From: Patiria pectinifera
Taxonomy: Eukaryota; Echinodermata; Asteroidea; Valvatida; Asterinidae
Assembly (NCBI GenBank): GCA_029964075.1
Contig: CM057148.1
Span: forward strand, 30,249,916 to 30,313,915
Direction: 5' to 3'
DNA length: 64,000 nucleotides
Position 1 is the first letter of the stretch. Every line of letters starts with the position of its first letter. The position numbers and the translations under genes were made by a program. The notes beneath the pieces were generated by a model that worked only from the letters and a program-made list of their open reading frames with translations, did not search any database and was not told the origin of the DNA. Below, in pieces: positions 20,688-33,082 of this stretch.

Positions 20688-20698
20688 GTGCGCATGCG
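20688..20698. promoter_or_regulatory. NRF-1-like GCGCATGCG site upstream of the PAN gene
   Basis: TGCGCATGCG lies about 250 bp upstream of the PAN start here, at the equivalent place in the right allele, and upstream of the paralogue (about 56537), although the surrounding sequence has diverged. That conservation suggests a promoter element, by family knowledge an NRF-1-type palindrome. Confidence 0.4.
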
Positions 20699-20944
20699 TT
20701 TAAAGTAAACTGATGGAGTTAAAGCTATAGCTGCGGTATTGTTTGTAGATTGTCACTATATTAGTAACTTCGTGTAACGAAACACGTTGTGGTTGATTTG
20801 AAGGTTTGTTGCGTGAGTTAATAGACATTCCTGTCGACGTCAAGATTGATTACGAATGAAAATCCTCTTAACAAAGTAATCGTTGTAAACCACGGGAGGC
20901 AACTTCATTACCTTCTTTATTCAAACAATGCTATCTCACCAGAT

Positions 20945-21272
20945 ATGAAAGCGTTACACGTTATTCTTATCGACGTGATCTTCTGTGCTGAGTTCTCTAT
21001 ATCAGATGGATCCCCACCAGTCAAATATTCGAGCACTTTCGAAGTAGCCGAGCATGGCAATGACAAGACGGTACCGCGCGCGCAACGCGCCATTGCCTCT
21101 TCCGTAGCGGGATCCGAACATCGTTGCGCCGTGAAATGCCTGAAGAACGACCGCTGCTGGCAGTTCTGCTATGTAGCAACCACAGGCCAATGTGTGCTGC
21201 AGGATGCCTCCTTAGCCCCAAAGTCTGGAGGGCCATCCAAAGTCGACAACTGCACTTATTTCACGAGAAAAG
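20945..21272 (+). CDS. PAN/Apple-domain secreted protein, first coding exon, left allele
   Basis: The exon encodes a signal peptide (MKALHVILIDVIFCAEFSIS) and a PAN/Apple-like module: SSVAGSEHRCAVKCLKNDRC, then WQFCYVATTGQCVLQD and KVDNCTYFTRK, with six Cys. PAN modules bind proteins or carbohydrates outside the cell. I chose the ATG at 20945 because the paralogue at 56782 starts with the same MKALHVILI, while upstream residues differ. The exon ends GAGAAAAG before GTAGGAAT, leaving phase 1 (328 bases). The later exons are missing from this copy because the contig ends at 27910; they are seen only in the right copy. The downstream frame reading into the intron is not coding. Confidence 0.82.
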
Positions 21273-22579
21273 GTAGGAATAGAAACATTGATGAACAATA
21301 CACAACTCTTATCATTAAGCATTTAATGAGCCGAAGAGGCAACTATATATTTATTTTGCATTTCGGTAAAGTCATTGGCCGTAATACACATGCGTGAAAA
21401 AAAAATCACGTGAACGAATAAACATGTCACACGATTCTGGAGCATGGAGTCGCCTTTTCTTCTCATTCGTGCCCCTGGAGGATTGTTTTTCCTGAACGAG
21501 AAGTTAAGTCCGAGAACCATTCCCTCCCAACTGACGCATGTGCATTACGGTCATTGACTTTACTTGGTTGCAGAAAGAAAAAAAAAATATTACGCCCAGG
21601 AGAATTTCAAAAATTGAAAAAGAAAGTTACCGTATGTTTTCCCAGATATTTTGAAACATTTTACGTTCGAATTCACCGATTCTTATATTCAAATTCGTCC
21701 AGCAACATCGATCGAGTGTTCAATTTCACCTTTTTCAAAGTTTTAAATGTAGTCCAAACAAATTCAAGCAATGAACACACATTTTTTTCGTCGCAGAGTA
21801 TTTGATTTCGTCCCGACTACGCCGAATCTTGTTAGTCAGAAATCAAATTCGTTCAATTTCACACAATTTAAACATAATTGTGTTCATTTTCGTCATACTT
21901 CATAGCGATATCTTCAAAAGCATTATGGAGGAATTTGAAATATCGTTCCATGAGATTTTAATAATATAAGTATAGGTTTCCCCGCCCAACTTCGTAAACC
22001 TAGCATCTGAATTAACGATAGGTTCATTCATTTTAGGACGAAATTGATTGACGAACTAGATCTCCATTCAAAGAGCAAAAATGATCGTTCAATTTAATTT
22101 CATGAGCAAACAATTGCACACATTTGTAAAACATAATTGAAGAGTCAGCATTCAATTTGGAAAAACATGCAAAAGGCGTTCAAATTCACGCGGACTCTCT
22201 GCGGTAAGCATTTTGGGCATTCAATTTCGTGAATAGGCAAGCATTTGTGACACTTGTGCAATGTTGTTCATTTAATGTTAATTTTCTGACACGTAATTTG
22301 TTTCGTTTTAAATAATTATAACAAGAACGAACAACACCTATATTATAAGTAAAATGAAATAAAACAGCCGAAAGTATATATTTATAACACAAAGGATTAA
22401 TAAATGAAAAAAAGAGGGGACATGCAAAAAAGGAGAAATGAATGAAAATTGGAGAGACAAAGAAGTACTTGCAAAATGTGATAAATAAAGAAATTAAGCC
22501 ATTGTGAACAAATTCCGAATAGTTTTAATTGGCACATCACACCTAAATCATGCACGTGTGAGTATGTAAACACCGGCAC

Positions 22580-23115
22580 TAAGGACAAAAGGGTTAATTA
22601 TATAGGGCACAAACAAAGGGTCCACGATTGACCGATAGTCAACGATTAAAATTCGAGTACAAACAAAGAAATGAGGATTAGGGACAATAAGGGGTCCATG
22701 ATTGCCGGTGTTTACAAAGATGTGCGTTTGTTATGGTGTAAATCGAGGACACACATGTGCAACATCATGAATGAATCGAGGACAGGAACCAAATCGGGAA
22801 CTCTTCGTTTAGAAAACGTATACAAAACCAATGAGAGCTGTTGCAAAGAAGTTAGAGTATAAACAAAGGAAAATGAAAGAGGAACAATAGAAAATCCTCG
22901 ATTTACATCAAAAACAAACGTGGCCTTTGTGTCGTTGAGTTTGTTTCTGCGTTCAATAGTGGACGTTGAACAATAGAGGACAATAGGGTCCCAAATTCCC
23001 GAAGGTCCCTAATTTTGCGATGTATACAAAACGTGTGGGGGGTCTTCCTCAAAACAAAAGAGGGACAATAGGAGTCCCCGATTGCAGGCAAATACACACT
23101 TGCGTGGGTTGGTTA
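22580..23115 (+). repeat. Two adjacent dispersed GTCCACGATTG-family repeats, left copy
   Basis: The first (22580-22930) has GGGTCCACGATTGACCG, GAGGATTAGGGACAATAAGG and AAAACCAATGAGAG. The second (22960-23115) has GGACAATAGGGTCCC, AATTCCCGAAGGTCC, GAGGGACAATAGGAG and CCGATTGCAGGCAAATACAC. They lie within intron 1 of the PAN gene. Allelic copy at 46120-46650. Confidence 0.7.
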
Positions 23116-23334
23116 TCCATTCAGACTGAAGAATTGGGACAAAGGGGTGCGTGCGATTTCAATAGGACCGAGGACCTGGGCCCAGGTCCTTGGGAGAATT
23201 CGTGTACAAACCTTATGGGAGCTGTTGAGAAACCCCACAAGGAATGCCAACCGACTTCCGGGGTATCGTTTTGGTACCCCACAAGTTTTTCACGAAATAG
23301 AAATATGGATTTTACTCAAAACTAGGAATTCTAA

Positions 23335-23575
23335 ATAATGATAATAATAATAAACCATTCTTATAAAGCGCATTTGACACGGGGTCCCAATGCGCTGAAC
23401 AATTATCAGAGGAAAACACTAACATTATATATCATTTGCAGTGAACAGATGGGTTTTAAGATTAGCTTTGAAAATGTCCAGGGTTGGGGCTTTCTTCATG
23501 TGATTGGGTAGTTTGTTCCAGAGGGTTGGGGCTGCAGATGAAAACGCTTGCTGACCGTATGACACTGTAAATATG
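23335..23575 (+). repeat. TAA microsatellite plus interspersed repeat, left copy
   Basis: ATAATAATAATAAACCATTC leads into TATAAAGCGCATTTGACACGG, CCCAATGCGCTGAAC and TTGGGTAGTTTGTTCCAGAG. This arrangement, with a microsatellite followed by paired AGCGC words, is common in marine-invertebrate interspersed repeats. Allelic copy at 46875-47110. Confidence 0.5.
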
Positions 23576-25907
23576 TACAGTTCTCTTGTCCAACTTGTCT
23601 TTCATTTTAAAAGTGTCTTTGAACGGTGGAAACACCAACGGTTGCAGGAAATTTTAAAATGGCAGCCATCTTGAAAACAAATTAAAAATAAAGAGCCCCT
23701 CTTCCTCCTTTTTTTCAAAAATCCGGCGAGAAACATGTTTTTTTTTTATTAAAACAAGAAATTCTCAATTCTCAATACACCAAAAACATAACAATACAAC
23801 AAAAGTTGACAATGGAATCTTTCATCTAATAAGCGCACTCATCTGTTTCTGAAAATTTGAGTAAGTAATTAACCAGCTGGGGCAACCCAACTATGACAGG
23901 TTATCCTAGTACGCAAATAAACAAATTTAAAAAAATGATTCGGAATAGCTAAAACGTTCGTGTACCAAGCGGGAAAAGAAGTAACCCTCAAATTCAATGA
24001 TATATTTTAAAGATATGGTATAGCGAGAACGTAGAAAAAACAATTTGAATCTTTCATTTTCACGACTTTAAAGCTCGGAACTTAAAGGCCTTTTCCTCAG
24101 CATTTCAATTCGTATACATGTACGTATATGTGAACTTTAAAAAGCCAATACATGTCTGCGTAATTTACGGTTGAAGTGCAACAAATAGTATTGTAAGAAT
24201 AATTACATTCTCTTTTATAATACCTCTTCTGCCCTAACTGCGCTTGAACGTACACAGCTATGCAGAGATTAAACACTCTCCCAAAATGAACCAAAAATGG
24301 ACTGTGGTGGAGTCGGCGAATTAGCTGTTTATTGGAGTGGTGTGAAACTGCAATTTAAATCATACAGAACACATTTTGAGTTTAAACAATACACTACAGA
24401 AGATGAATGAAGTTTTCATTAGTGTGCGGCGATTACTAAATTAATTGACCACTAATGAAAGAGACGAAAATACTAAGGAAATGGCCCAAGGACTAAGACA
24501 AGTCTACCCCAAGAATCCAAATTCTGAGAATAAAACTGGCTAAAAATACCCCCTTAATTAACAGAGAAATTACAAAAGAGATCTCACACATGTAAATGTA
24601 GACGAATATGACATGTAAGCGGAATGATCGAGACGGAAAAACCATGCCCTCAAAATGTCCACAAAAACCCTATCAACATGTACATGAGTCCAAATAAACG
24701 ACACTAACTTAAGAAATAGCCCCCAAAACCCCACAAAACAGTGATCAAACTAGTAAAGCTTATACATTACATGATCAGAGAAAGATTACTTACAGATTGT
24801 GCTGATTAAGAGGATTGAATTACTGGTAAAAACTGTCGAAATTACTGATTTTTCTAGAGTACAACTGTGATGAAAAAGGCCACAAAAAAAAAGAATAGTT
24901 CTGCTTCCGGTTACCTAACCGATCCTATTTTTGGGGGCAGCGACCCTAAAAATTTGTATCGGCAATTCTAAAAAAAAAAAAAGATTGAATAAATAAAAAT
25001 AAAATCTTATTGTCTTTTCTGTCTTCACAAAATACCACCCAACAACCCTTTTGCGTCAAAAAAATGCTTGTATTTATTTGTTCGCTTACTTACAAAACTT
25101 ACTTACAGTTTACTTTCAAAAGAAACCTCCGTTATTTTTTTTACAAATTCGCTTCGCAATATAACTACTTCGCAATTCGATGTCGCGGTGACTATAATCA
25201 CGTGCGAATGGAGATCAGTGCGTATAGCTCAATGCGACAACGACTGGTTCCCGCCGCACCGATGAAAATGATGAAAATGCGGTAACCAGTCCATAGCTAT
25301 GCGAACGATATCGCTAGCAGTGCAGGCCGATTGAACTGGTCGGATTCGACATTGTAAAAACGTCAAGAAAAAAACACTGATGGAGAAAAAACATTGTTGC
25401 AAGTTAATTCACAGAATTGATCTAGCTTGTATGTGTATGCATTTTCCGTGTTTAAGAGTGCATTTGGAGTGATACTTGCCGCGTGTTTCCCAAAATTGTT
25501 GACCGTGAAAACGAGGTCATCAGCGGCCATGCGTAGAAGCTAAAAGTGAGTAAATTTATAGATGATTTTAAGGGATATTGTGTGTGTGTGGGGGGGGGGG
25601 GTTGTAATGGATAAATAATTGTAATGGATAAATAACATGGGTTTCATCACATGTTGTTTAATGGGTACATGTACGTACATTTTATTGATCTGTTAGGATT
25701 ATGCCCTCATATTTAATCATTATTGCTGGTTAAATTAGTGTAGTTTGGGGTTTATAATAGCTTATCTAATCCCTCAGTTTGTTAGATAGTTAAGTTGATA
25801 CTGGGGGAAATTATTACATGAATCTTAATCCATTTTCATATGTTTTTCATGTCACCTCAATGTAGGCTCCACTATTCATTATTGTATTAATTTGTTTTTT
25901 TTTGTAG

Positions 25908-25974
25908 AACCACGGCCTACCACACGGCTTACACAACCTCCATTGCAGTCACGGCTCCCAAAAAGTCTTCATCA
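25908..25974 (+). CDS. Possible Thr/Pro-rich linker exon of the PAN gene, left allele
   Basis: A strong acceptor (poly-T then GTAG) precedes a 67-base segment coding for EPRPTTRLTQPPLQ, and a GTAAAT donor follows. Thr/Pro-rich linkers commonly follow PAN modules. The right copy (49453-49520) is 68 bases and reads TRLTQPPLQFTATKKSSS. Neither length restores phase 1 for the next exon, so either an indel error is present or the exon is skipped. Confidence 0.38.
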
Positions 25975-27910
25975 GTAAATAAACCTAATCAGCTCAGCTC
26001 CTATCTTCATCATTGTAATTTGAGAACAATCAGTAATTAAAGGAGAGCAAATCAACAAATCATAGACTCGTCACCAGTCTCCTGTCCTGCCCTTTCTTTC
26101 ACCTATCGTTTAAGTTAATTGTCCTTTTGGGGCTTTTACAACTGATATACTAACCAACGGTTCACAAACCAATAATGTCACACAAATTGACAGATACTGT
26201 ATCACTAACCGATAGTGTAGTGCAATTTGAATCCGATAATATCGATCACACGATTCTAGCAATTCTATAACTTACCTCATAGCTTTAACTTCTCTAAAAG
26301 AAGAAAACTGTCCACCTTTAATTCATACTCTTTTTTTATGTTTATATCAGCGTGAACAAAAAATATACATTTAAAAGAAAATTGAATTATATGACAGCTT
26401 GGGTCTAGGCCTACTTGTTAAAAAGAGAGCCTCTCCTAACCCAAGCAACTCCCAAACCTCCCCAGAGTTTACCCATGATAATGCTAAATTCCCGAGTGTA
26501 AAGTCTTGATGATGTCATCAAAACGCATTTCTTTTACATGGCATAGAAGGTTTGTTTGAAACTTAGGTAGGTAGGTAGGATGTCATTTTTGAAGTGGATT
26601 CTTATGATCTTAATGACGTCTTTAATTTATTTATATTTTATTCTACTAACAAAATATGACATCAAATGCAATCAAAATTTTCTTCGTAAGTTTTAAATCT
26701 TGAAAATGAATATGACTCCTGCAAACTGCATTTTGACAGGTGTACCTGAATTAAACAGATCTAAAATAATCAATGCGGCCTGCCGTTGCAAACTTCACCA
26801 GTTCTTATTATAAGATGTGATTTTGCGTCGGGGTGATATAAATCAAAATAGGTTTTGCCCTTCACCGTCGGTTCACCAGTTCTTCTCAAGTTCTTTTTAA
26901 GATTTCAGTTCAATCAATGTGCATATTTAAAATCCCAAATGTATAGCTAGATAACTATGGAACTCGCTTTATCATCTCAGTCAAGAAACTTTGTCCGTAC
27001 AGGAAATTGAGCATCAAAATGACTGCCCTTAAAAAATAAAAATAACTGGTAATACGGAAAAGCACTTCGTTCTTTTCATCGAACAGACATTTTGCGCTAC
27101 TTTTTTTTTGAGATTTTAAGCAATTAGGATAAGATGCCTTTAGGGGTTATCCCTTCTGAAGAGATGAAATGCTCGTTTCCGTCTTCATTATGATGATGAA
27201 ACAAAGTCAAAACCTCCCTTTTTAAACGCTTTATGATTGGGAACGACGAACTTCCATTGTTTTTAAGGGCCCTATAAATAGACCATTGTTCATTGCCAAT
27301 TTCCAGTTTTTAAGGTCCCTTAAAAAAAAAATAGCAAGCATCTGAGCGAGTTCACTCTTCGAAATGATAAATTTCGAAGCGCCACGACCGTAGTTTTTTT
27401 TGTTTTTGCAGTTACATTGCTGGTGTTTATTAGGGAGAGTGTAAGAGGCTAGGGTTACGGTTTTGTTAGGGTTAGAAGAAGGAATTTTGATCAGATAGGG
27501 ATTATTCCCGTTATTACATCTCCACAATGTCTTGGTGAGTAAAAATGAGATTCTCGGTCTAAATAGGATTAATTTTTCCCAAACTTTCAGTCCCATAACT
27601 TCGAGATCCCAGTGTCAAAATAACACAATAACACAAGAAAAAATATGATGAAAAAGGTTGAAAACTAATTCAGGCTCAGCAAGAAAAACAAAGTCGTGCC
27701 ACACAACTGATATTGTCATTACATTTAAAAAATGTTTTATTACTCCGTCTTTGTTTCGTCTAAAATGTCATACTCCAGGGTTGCATATATATTGAGACAT
27801 TGCAAAAAAACATCGTAAGTGCCGCTTTAACCCTGGTTGATTTTGTTTCACCTAGAATTCTTGAGGTAAGGATCAGACCAAGGCCATCTCCCATATGATT
27901 AGTTTTGCCT
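25975..27910. other. Intronic sequence to the contig end, left copy
   Basis: I see no exon here. The last 130 bases contain about 80 bp (from TATATATTGAGACATTGC to TTCTTGAGGTAAG) absent from the right copy. Confidence 0.55.
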
Positions 27911-28410
27911 NNNNNNNNNNNNNNNNNNNNNNNNNNNNNNNNNNNNNNNNNNNNNNNNNNNNNNNNNNNNNNNNNNNNNNNNNNNNNNNNNNNNNNNNNN
28001 NNNNNNNNNNNNNNNNNNNNNNNNNNNNNNNNNNNNNNNNNNNNNNNNNNNNNNNNNNNNNNNNNNNNNNNNNNNNNNNNNNNNNNNNNNNNNNNNNNNN
28101 NNNNNNNNNNNNNNNNNNNNNNNNNNNNNNNNNNNNNNNNNNNNNNNNNNNNNNNNNNNNNNNNNNNNNNNNNNNNNNNNNNNNNNNNNNNNNNNNNNNN
28201 NNNNNNNNNNNNNNNNNNNNNNNNNNNNNNNNNNNNNNNNNNNNNNNNNNNNNNNNNNNNNNNNNNNNNNNNNNNNNNNNNNNNNNNNNNNNNNNNNNNN
28301 NNNNNNNNNNNNNNNNNNNNNNNNNNNNNNNNNNNNNNNNNNNNNNNNNNNNNNNNNNNNNNNNNNNNNNNNNNNNNNNNNNNNNNNNNNNNNNNNNNNN
28401 NNNNNNNNNN
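27911..28410. other. Assembly gap of exactly 500 N
   Basis: The round length shows a placeholder gap added during scaffolding. Open frames through it are meaningless. Confidence 0.99.
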
Positions 28411-28639
28411 GATATATAGTCATCCGAGCTGAGTTTAATGAAAATCCGGCGCTGAGGCCGGCCGGATCACTGGAGTCTTATGGTGGATTGTTCACGGCCT
28501 CCCACCAACGACTCTTACAGAGGTTGTCAGTTTCTTGTCAGCGAATAATCTCGAGTTCCTGTGCTGATGAGTAAGGTCTGGTTACTAAATCCTTGTTGCT
28601 GAGTTATACAATCAACTGGAAACGCTGTATGATCCCACC

Positions 28640-29540
28640 TTGCCAAAATATACAATTTAAGTCTCCACATATATAACATCTCTTGACCTAACAGTAGCTT
28701 GTCACTCTAAAAGTAAGTTAGTTATTCTAGCAACCAGCTTTATAATTCACGCAAGCCAATTACATCACGTAACGCACATTGGCGGGTTCTTAGGAACTTG
28801 TATTCATGTTTAATCAATTGTAGGTCTTGTTTCCGTAATTTTAAGTGTCATTGTTTGTGACAGTGTTTTCTAAAATATCTAGTGTTTTTTTTTTACATTT
28901 AAGACTAATGTTTAATCTTCAATTTGTATTTCTGTAATATTTTAGCTACTGTCTGTCAAATCTTGTAATGCGCATTTGAACATTTTATGGTATATGCGCA
29001 TAATAATTACTAATTTTATATTAATTATTATTAATGTAACTAAATGGCCCCTTAAAGACTGGGCGATGTGTCGTGATCACGCATTGGAAGCTCCCTCTCC
29101 TCACGAGGGACCTAGCATCGCTGCCGCTCTCCAGCCAAATACCACGGACCGGCCGTCTCATCATGGTCCATGCCCAAGGGACCCCGAATTTAAGCCAAGA
29201 CCATGATGCAGATCCAAGCCTGGAGGCCTACCATGCCAGGAAACTGCAAGACCTGTCTCTCCGGTGACCGGATCTGGAAAGCCAACACACCGCTCTGTCT
29301 ACGCCCTCATCACACTTATCTTTAATTATGGATACCGGTATCCCCTTAATTAAATTATAATTAATTATGTTGTACTGTGTAATTTAAGTGGGTTGTTACC
29401 TTTCTTGATTTGAGAGAAGTTAATATTATTTCGTTCTTTTACAAACTTAATCTTCGTCTCAGTCGTCCTTTTTATGGGTTCTGTCTTGTCTGTCTCATTT
29501 TACGATTATAATTCAGCAAAAACCACAACAGCAAACATCT
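28640..29540 (-). mobile_element. Putative 5' LTR, right copy
   Basis: It matches 7930-8811 and begins, on the minus strand, TGTTACGAAGTCAG. This part of the alignment is the least accurate, with many one-base gaps on both sides, as expected near a contig end. Confidence 0.38.
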
Positions 29541-30289
29541 GACTTCGTAACATGAGCGATAGGGCATCCTCAATCAGTTGTGACAAATCACACACAAGTG
29601 GTAACACGGTCCTGTTTGGTGGCTTAACCGCGTTGACATCGTTGTATTCCGCCGTAAAACGGCTGAGATAAACGGATCGATCAGTCGTTTGGTCTTTGTT
29701 CCACTAGCCAGGTGACAGGGAAAATACCAGCGCCGATAAACTCGATTTAGATAGCCGATTTAACACGGCGTTCCAGTCGACGATAGCCAGAAAAGGTTAT
29801 AGCGCCAGCAGTTCGAGCGGAGAAACTTCAAAATGAAGAAGTTGCCAAAAAAGTCACATCTAATCAACAGTTCACATATTATAGTTCGATTATACGATGC
29901 TGAATTTGGCGCCGGCGAGTAGATCTCAAAATTACGAACGATAAATTTCGGAAAGTCAATGTTCCTCAGCACTTATCCTCCGATTTCGTTTACGTATACA
30001 ATTTAAATCAATTTAAATCCAATCGAATCCGTCTTCCATAGGTCAATCCTGACGACTACGCCAGAATAACAAGATCTTAAGTGTTATTGAATAATGCTCA
30101 GATAATTGACTAACATGAATTCCAAGATTTGAACGATGAAACAACGATTGGTTTAGTGACGACAATTAAATGTGATTGGCAATCATCTGGATTATTTCAA
30201 AATCAATAAACAGTCCTACAATGCAACACACGTGTACTTGTCAACTCTACTTCAATTTTATTTATTTATTTCGTGTTATTTTAACAGGG

Positions 30290-30485
30290 GTAGCCCCATC
30301 AGTTGTCAATGAACTGTTCTCCTGGGAGCCCTGGATGATCAATCGTGGATCTCCTATTGCGCCTCTTTTGTTTGTAATGCCGAAGTTTTTTAGGAAGACC
30401 TCCCATATGTTTTTGTATAACGATCGTCAATCACGGAACTTTTCGGGAATTGTGGATTATGTTGTTCAACGTCCCCTACTAAACC
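30290..30485 (+). repeat. Dispersed GTCCACGATTG-family repeat, right copy
   Basis: Allelic to 9540-9735, with several small indels. Confidence 0.58.
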
Positions 30486-31619
30486 GCTTAAGGGGCCGGG
30501 GCTAAGGGAATCCGCTCCCTCAACTTTTTCCGCGATAAAAGCAAAAAAATTGGAAACCAATCGAATCCGTCTTCCATGAGTCGTCGACCATGAGTTCTTT
30601 GAGCCAGTGCTTGCGCATCTTTTGATACCACAAACATGAAAATCTGACAACGTGTTGCCGCACAGCGAAAATGTTCTGGCGCTACGCGCAGCTTCAAAAC
30701 TGAATTTTCCCGTATACGTAGTGTTCACCATGAGCAAATTACCATATCTCATGCATATGAATACTAAATTATCCATAACTCCAAAACCCTTTGACCTTAA
30801 GTCATGAAATTTCGAGGGTATGTTTGTGGGAATAAGTAGTTATATGCATGTACAGAGTTTCAATTTGTTTGTCAGTCGATGACCAAGATCTTATCGGAAG
30901 TAGGTGCCCCCTGGCTGAGAGATGATCAAAATAGCCTGCAGCCCTTTTTAGGATTAATGCATAAACAAACCCACAGGCTTGATTTACATATAACTATGTG
31001 GACAATCTTTGTGGACAATCTTTGTTCTCCTGTAGATAAGAAATGCACTGGAACAATGTTTTGAAAGTTAACTGTTGACACTTGATTCTTTTCATGTTCT
31101 ACTTCATTTTGCGAAATAAAACCATAACCGCTAAATGCCTAAAATGTCTTTGTTTGTTTACTTCCAGATATGGACTGCACTTGTGTGAACATATGCAAGT
31201 CCACGCAGTGTCTCAGAAACCCTACATTGCGTGAACGTCTTTTTTGTTCACAAGTCAGCATTGCTGAATATAATCATGCTTGCTCTAGGCCTTACACACA
31301 AATACTTGGGGAAGACCTTTTCCCCCTTTTTTCCCCTTTGTTCCTATTGCATTCTCAAACTCCACGGCGTTTCCTTATGTGGTAAAGGGTGAGTCAAAAA
31401 AATGGAACTCAAACCCCAAAAATTATTTCATATTTAAAAAACATGTGGCACCAAACATAATAATGACTGGAAAGCCAACCTTAGTAAGCTGCTTTTAGAT
31501 AGAAAAAAAATACTGAAATTACTCAATCTGTTTCAAGAATATCAGCCATTTCTTACACAATGAGCCTTAAAGCTCTTTCGTAAGAAAAAATGCGATTTCA
31601 AGAATTGTCGTCACCAATT

Positions 31620-33082
31620 CAGAGTTGTAATGACTCAGTCAATGGCTCGACTCGGAAGTCCGACTCGAGTCACATTTGACTTTGGCGACTCGACTCGACT
31701 CGAGTCCCGACGGATGAAATGACTCGACTCAGAGTCACTGCGAGCAAATGTCTCGACTCGACTTGAGTCCCTCATCAGAATGGCTCGACTCGACTCGAGG
31801 AAGGCTAATAAGACTCGGAACCCAAAAATAACAGCAGAAACGTATTTGCGAAAAATATTTTGCAATGACGTACGCCGCGCCGTTTGCGTTGCCAGTTTTT
31901 GTTCACGTCACGTTATGTTCGCGAATAATGTACGTTCATATACAGCGGCCGTCTGTTTTCCTTTCTCCATAATGATACAAAGCAAACAATTCATTATGGT
32001 TTCATCGTTGGTTTCAGGCAATTTCTTATTAAGCTCTTGGTGGAACGCTGGCTCAATTTATGTCTCGATTTCACGCAAGAAATGGATACGGACGGGCCCC
32101 ACCTTTAAATAATCAGAAACAGTTTGTATAATGCAATTAGGTTTTGACGTTGTCAGTGATCCAGCGAACAACAAAATCTAGACCTGAGGCCAAACCAGTT
32201 ATAAGACCGAGTTTCATCTTCTTATCTGTGACGTGAGCTAGCAATGGAAACTGTTGGTTGGGTACCATACAGCATACTTTATGTCTTTGGATGTTCGTAA
32301 TAGACTGGTGCCTTGTATTCCTTCGTCCATTAATGCGCATAGCAGCCGGCCGAGTTCACTCTTCACGTATGTTTTTATACACGTTCATGTCAAGCAACTT
32401 GTTTTTACAATCATTATATTTTGTGAGTAATCTGACCGGAGAATTAAGAAATAAATCGCGAACAGCTGTTCACAATTGAACCAGCTATAGTATCGTTTGG
32501 GTTCGCTAACTACAAAGTAGACAAACAGAAAAATAAGCATTAGGCGTCGTGCACATTTAGCAATCAAACATCAGCGAGCGCCGTGGGGACATCGTCAGAC
32601 TTTTCCAGACATTTAAAAGGAAAACATGCAAGACAGTAAGTAATAAGCCAACTTGTGCATTGTCCAAGAACATGAATTAAGGATTAGTCCAAACGTTTCA
32701 TACTTTAGCATAAGAAAGTTGTAACATGAATACTTGATATAGGCCTATTTTTTCCTCAGAAAGTAGAACTGCATAGGATCTGGGATACGGTCATGACGGT
32801 CATGGGCCCCGTATTCCCGTAATGTCAAATGTGGTGTCACCACTTGTAGTAGCCAATTTAAAATAAAAACTGAAGAAAATGACTTTCTCTCTTGTGTTTG
32901 TTGTTTTTATTGTATTTATTGTATAGTGTTCAAATATTTGTGACTCAGATTAACTCGAGCTAAATACTTGATTCGACTCGACTCGACCTTGATGACCTAA
33001 TGACTCGACTCGACTCGTGTTACTTCTTTAAAATGACTCGACTCGACTCGAGCACAAAAATCAGTGACTCGTTACAATTCTG
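31620..33082. mobile_element. Non-autonomous hAT-like transposon, present only in the right allele
   Basis: The ends are CAGAGTTGTAATGACTCAGT on the left and, read from the other side, CAGAATTGTAACGAGTCACT on the right, which are imperfect terminal inverted repeats of hAT type. Flanking copies of TCACAATT (right 33083-33090; left 31611-31619 with one extra C) form the 8-bp target duplication expected for hAT, and the other allele has the single site. Subterminal regions (31640-31800 and 32940-33060) are packed with ACTCGACTCGA repeats, possible transposase-binding sites. Inside I find no hAT transposase or dimerisation domain. A 67-residue minus-strand frame (32137-32340) is unrecognised. Confidence 0.85.

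Larger units (their letters stand above)
21273..25907 (+). other. First intron of the PAN gene, left copy
   Basis: No internal exon is supported. The proximal 700 bp (21430-22100) is recognisably kept in the tandem paralogues at 57.33-57.8 and 59.83-60.25 kb. It also holds dispersed GTCCACGATTG repeats and a TAA microsatellite with an interspersed repeat. Confidence 0.5.
7708..27910. other. Left allelic copy of a locus present twice in this window
   Basis: This block matches 28411-51389 from end to end in the same orientation. It ends exactly at the run of Ns, and its partner begins exactly after them. The first and last shared words are GATATATAGTCATCC and ATGATTAGTTTTGCCT. The partner continues past the match into new sequence, as expected for two overlapping contigs that were not merged. 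Confidence 0.93.

Noticed and set aside
27895..28432. Frames of about 175 codons through the gap
   Set aside because: They consist of N.
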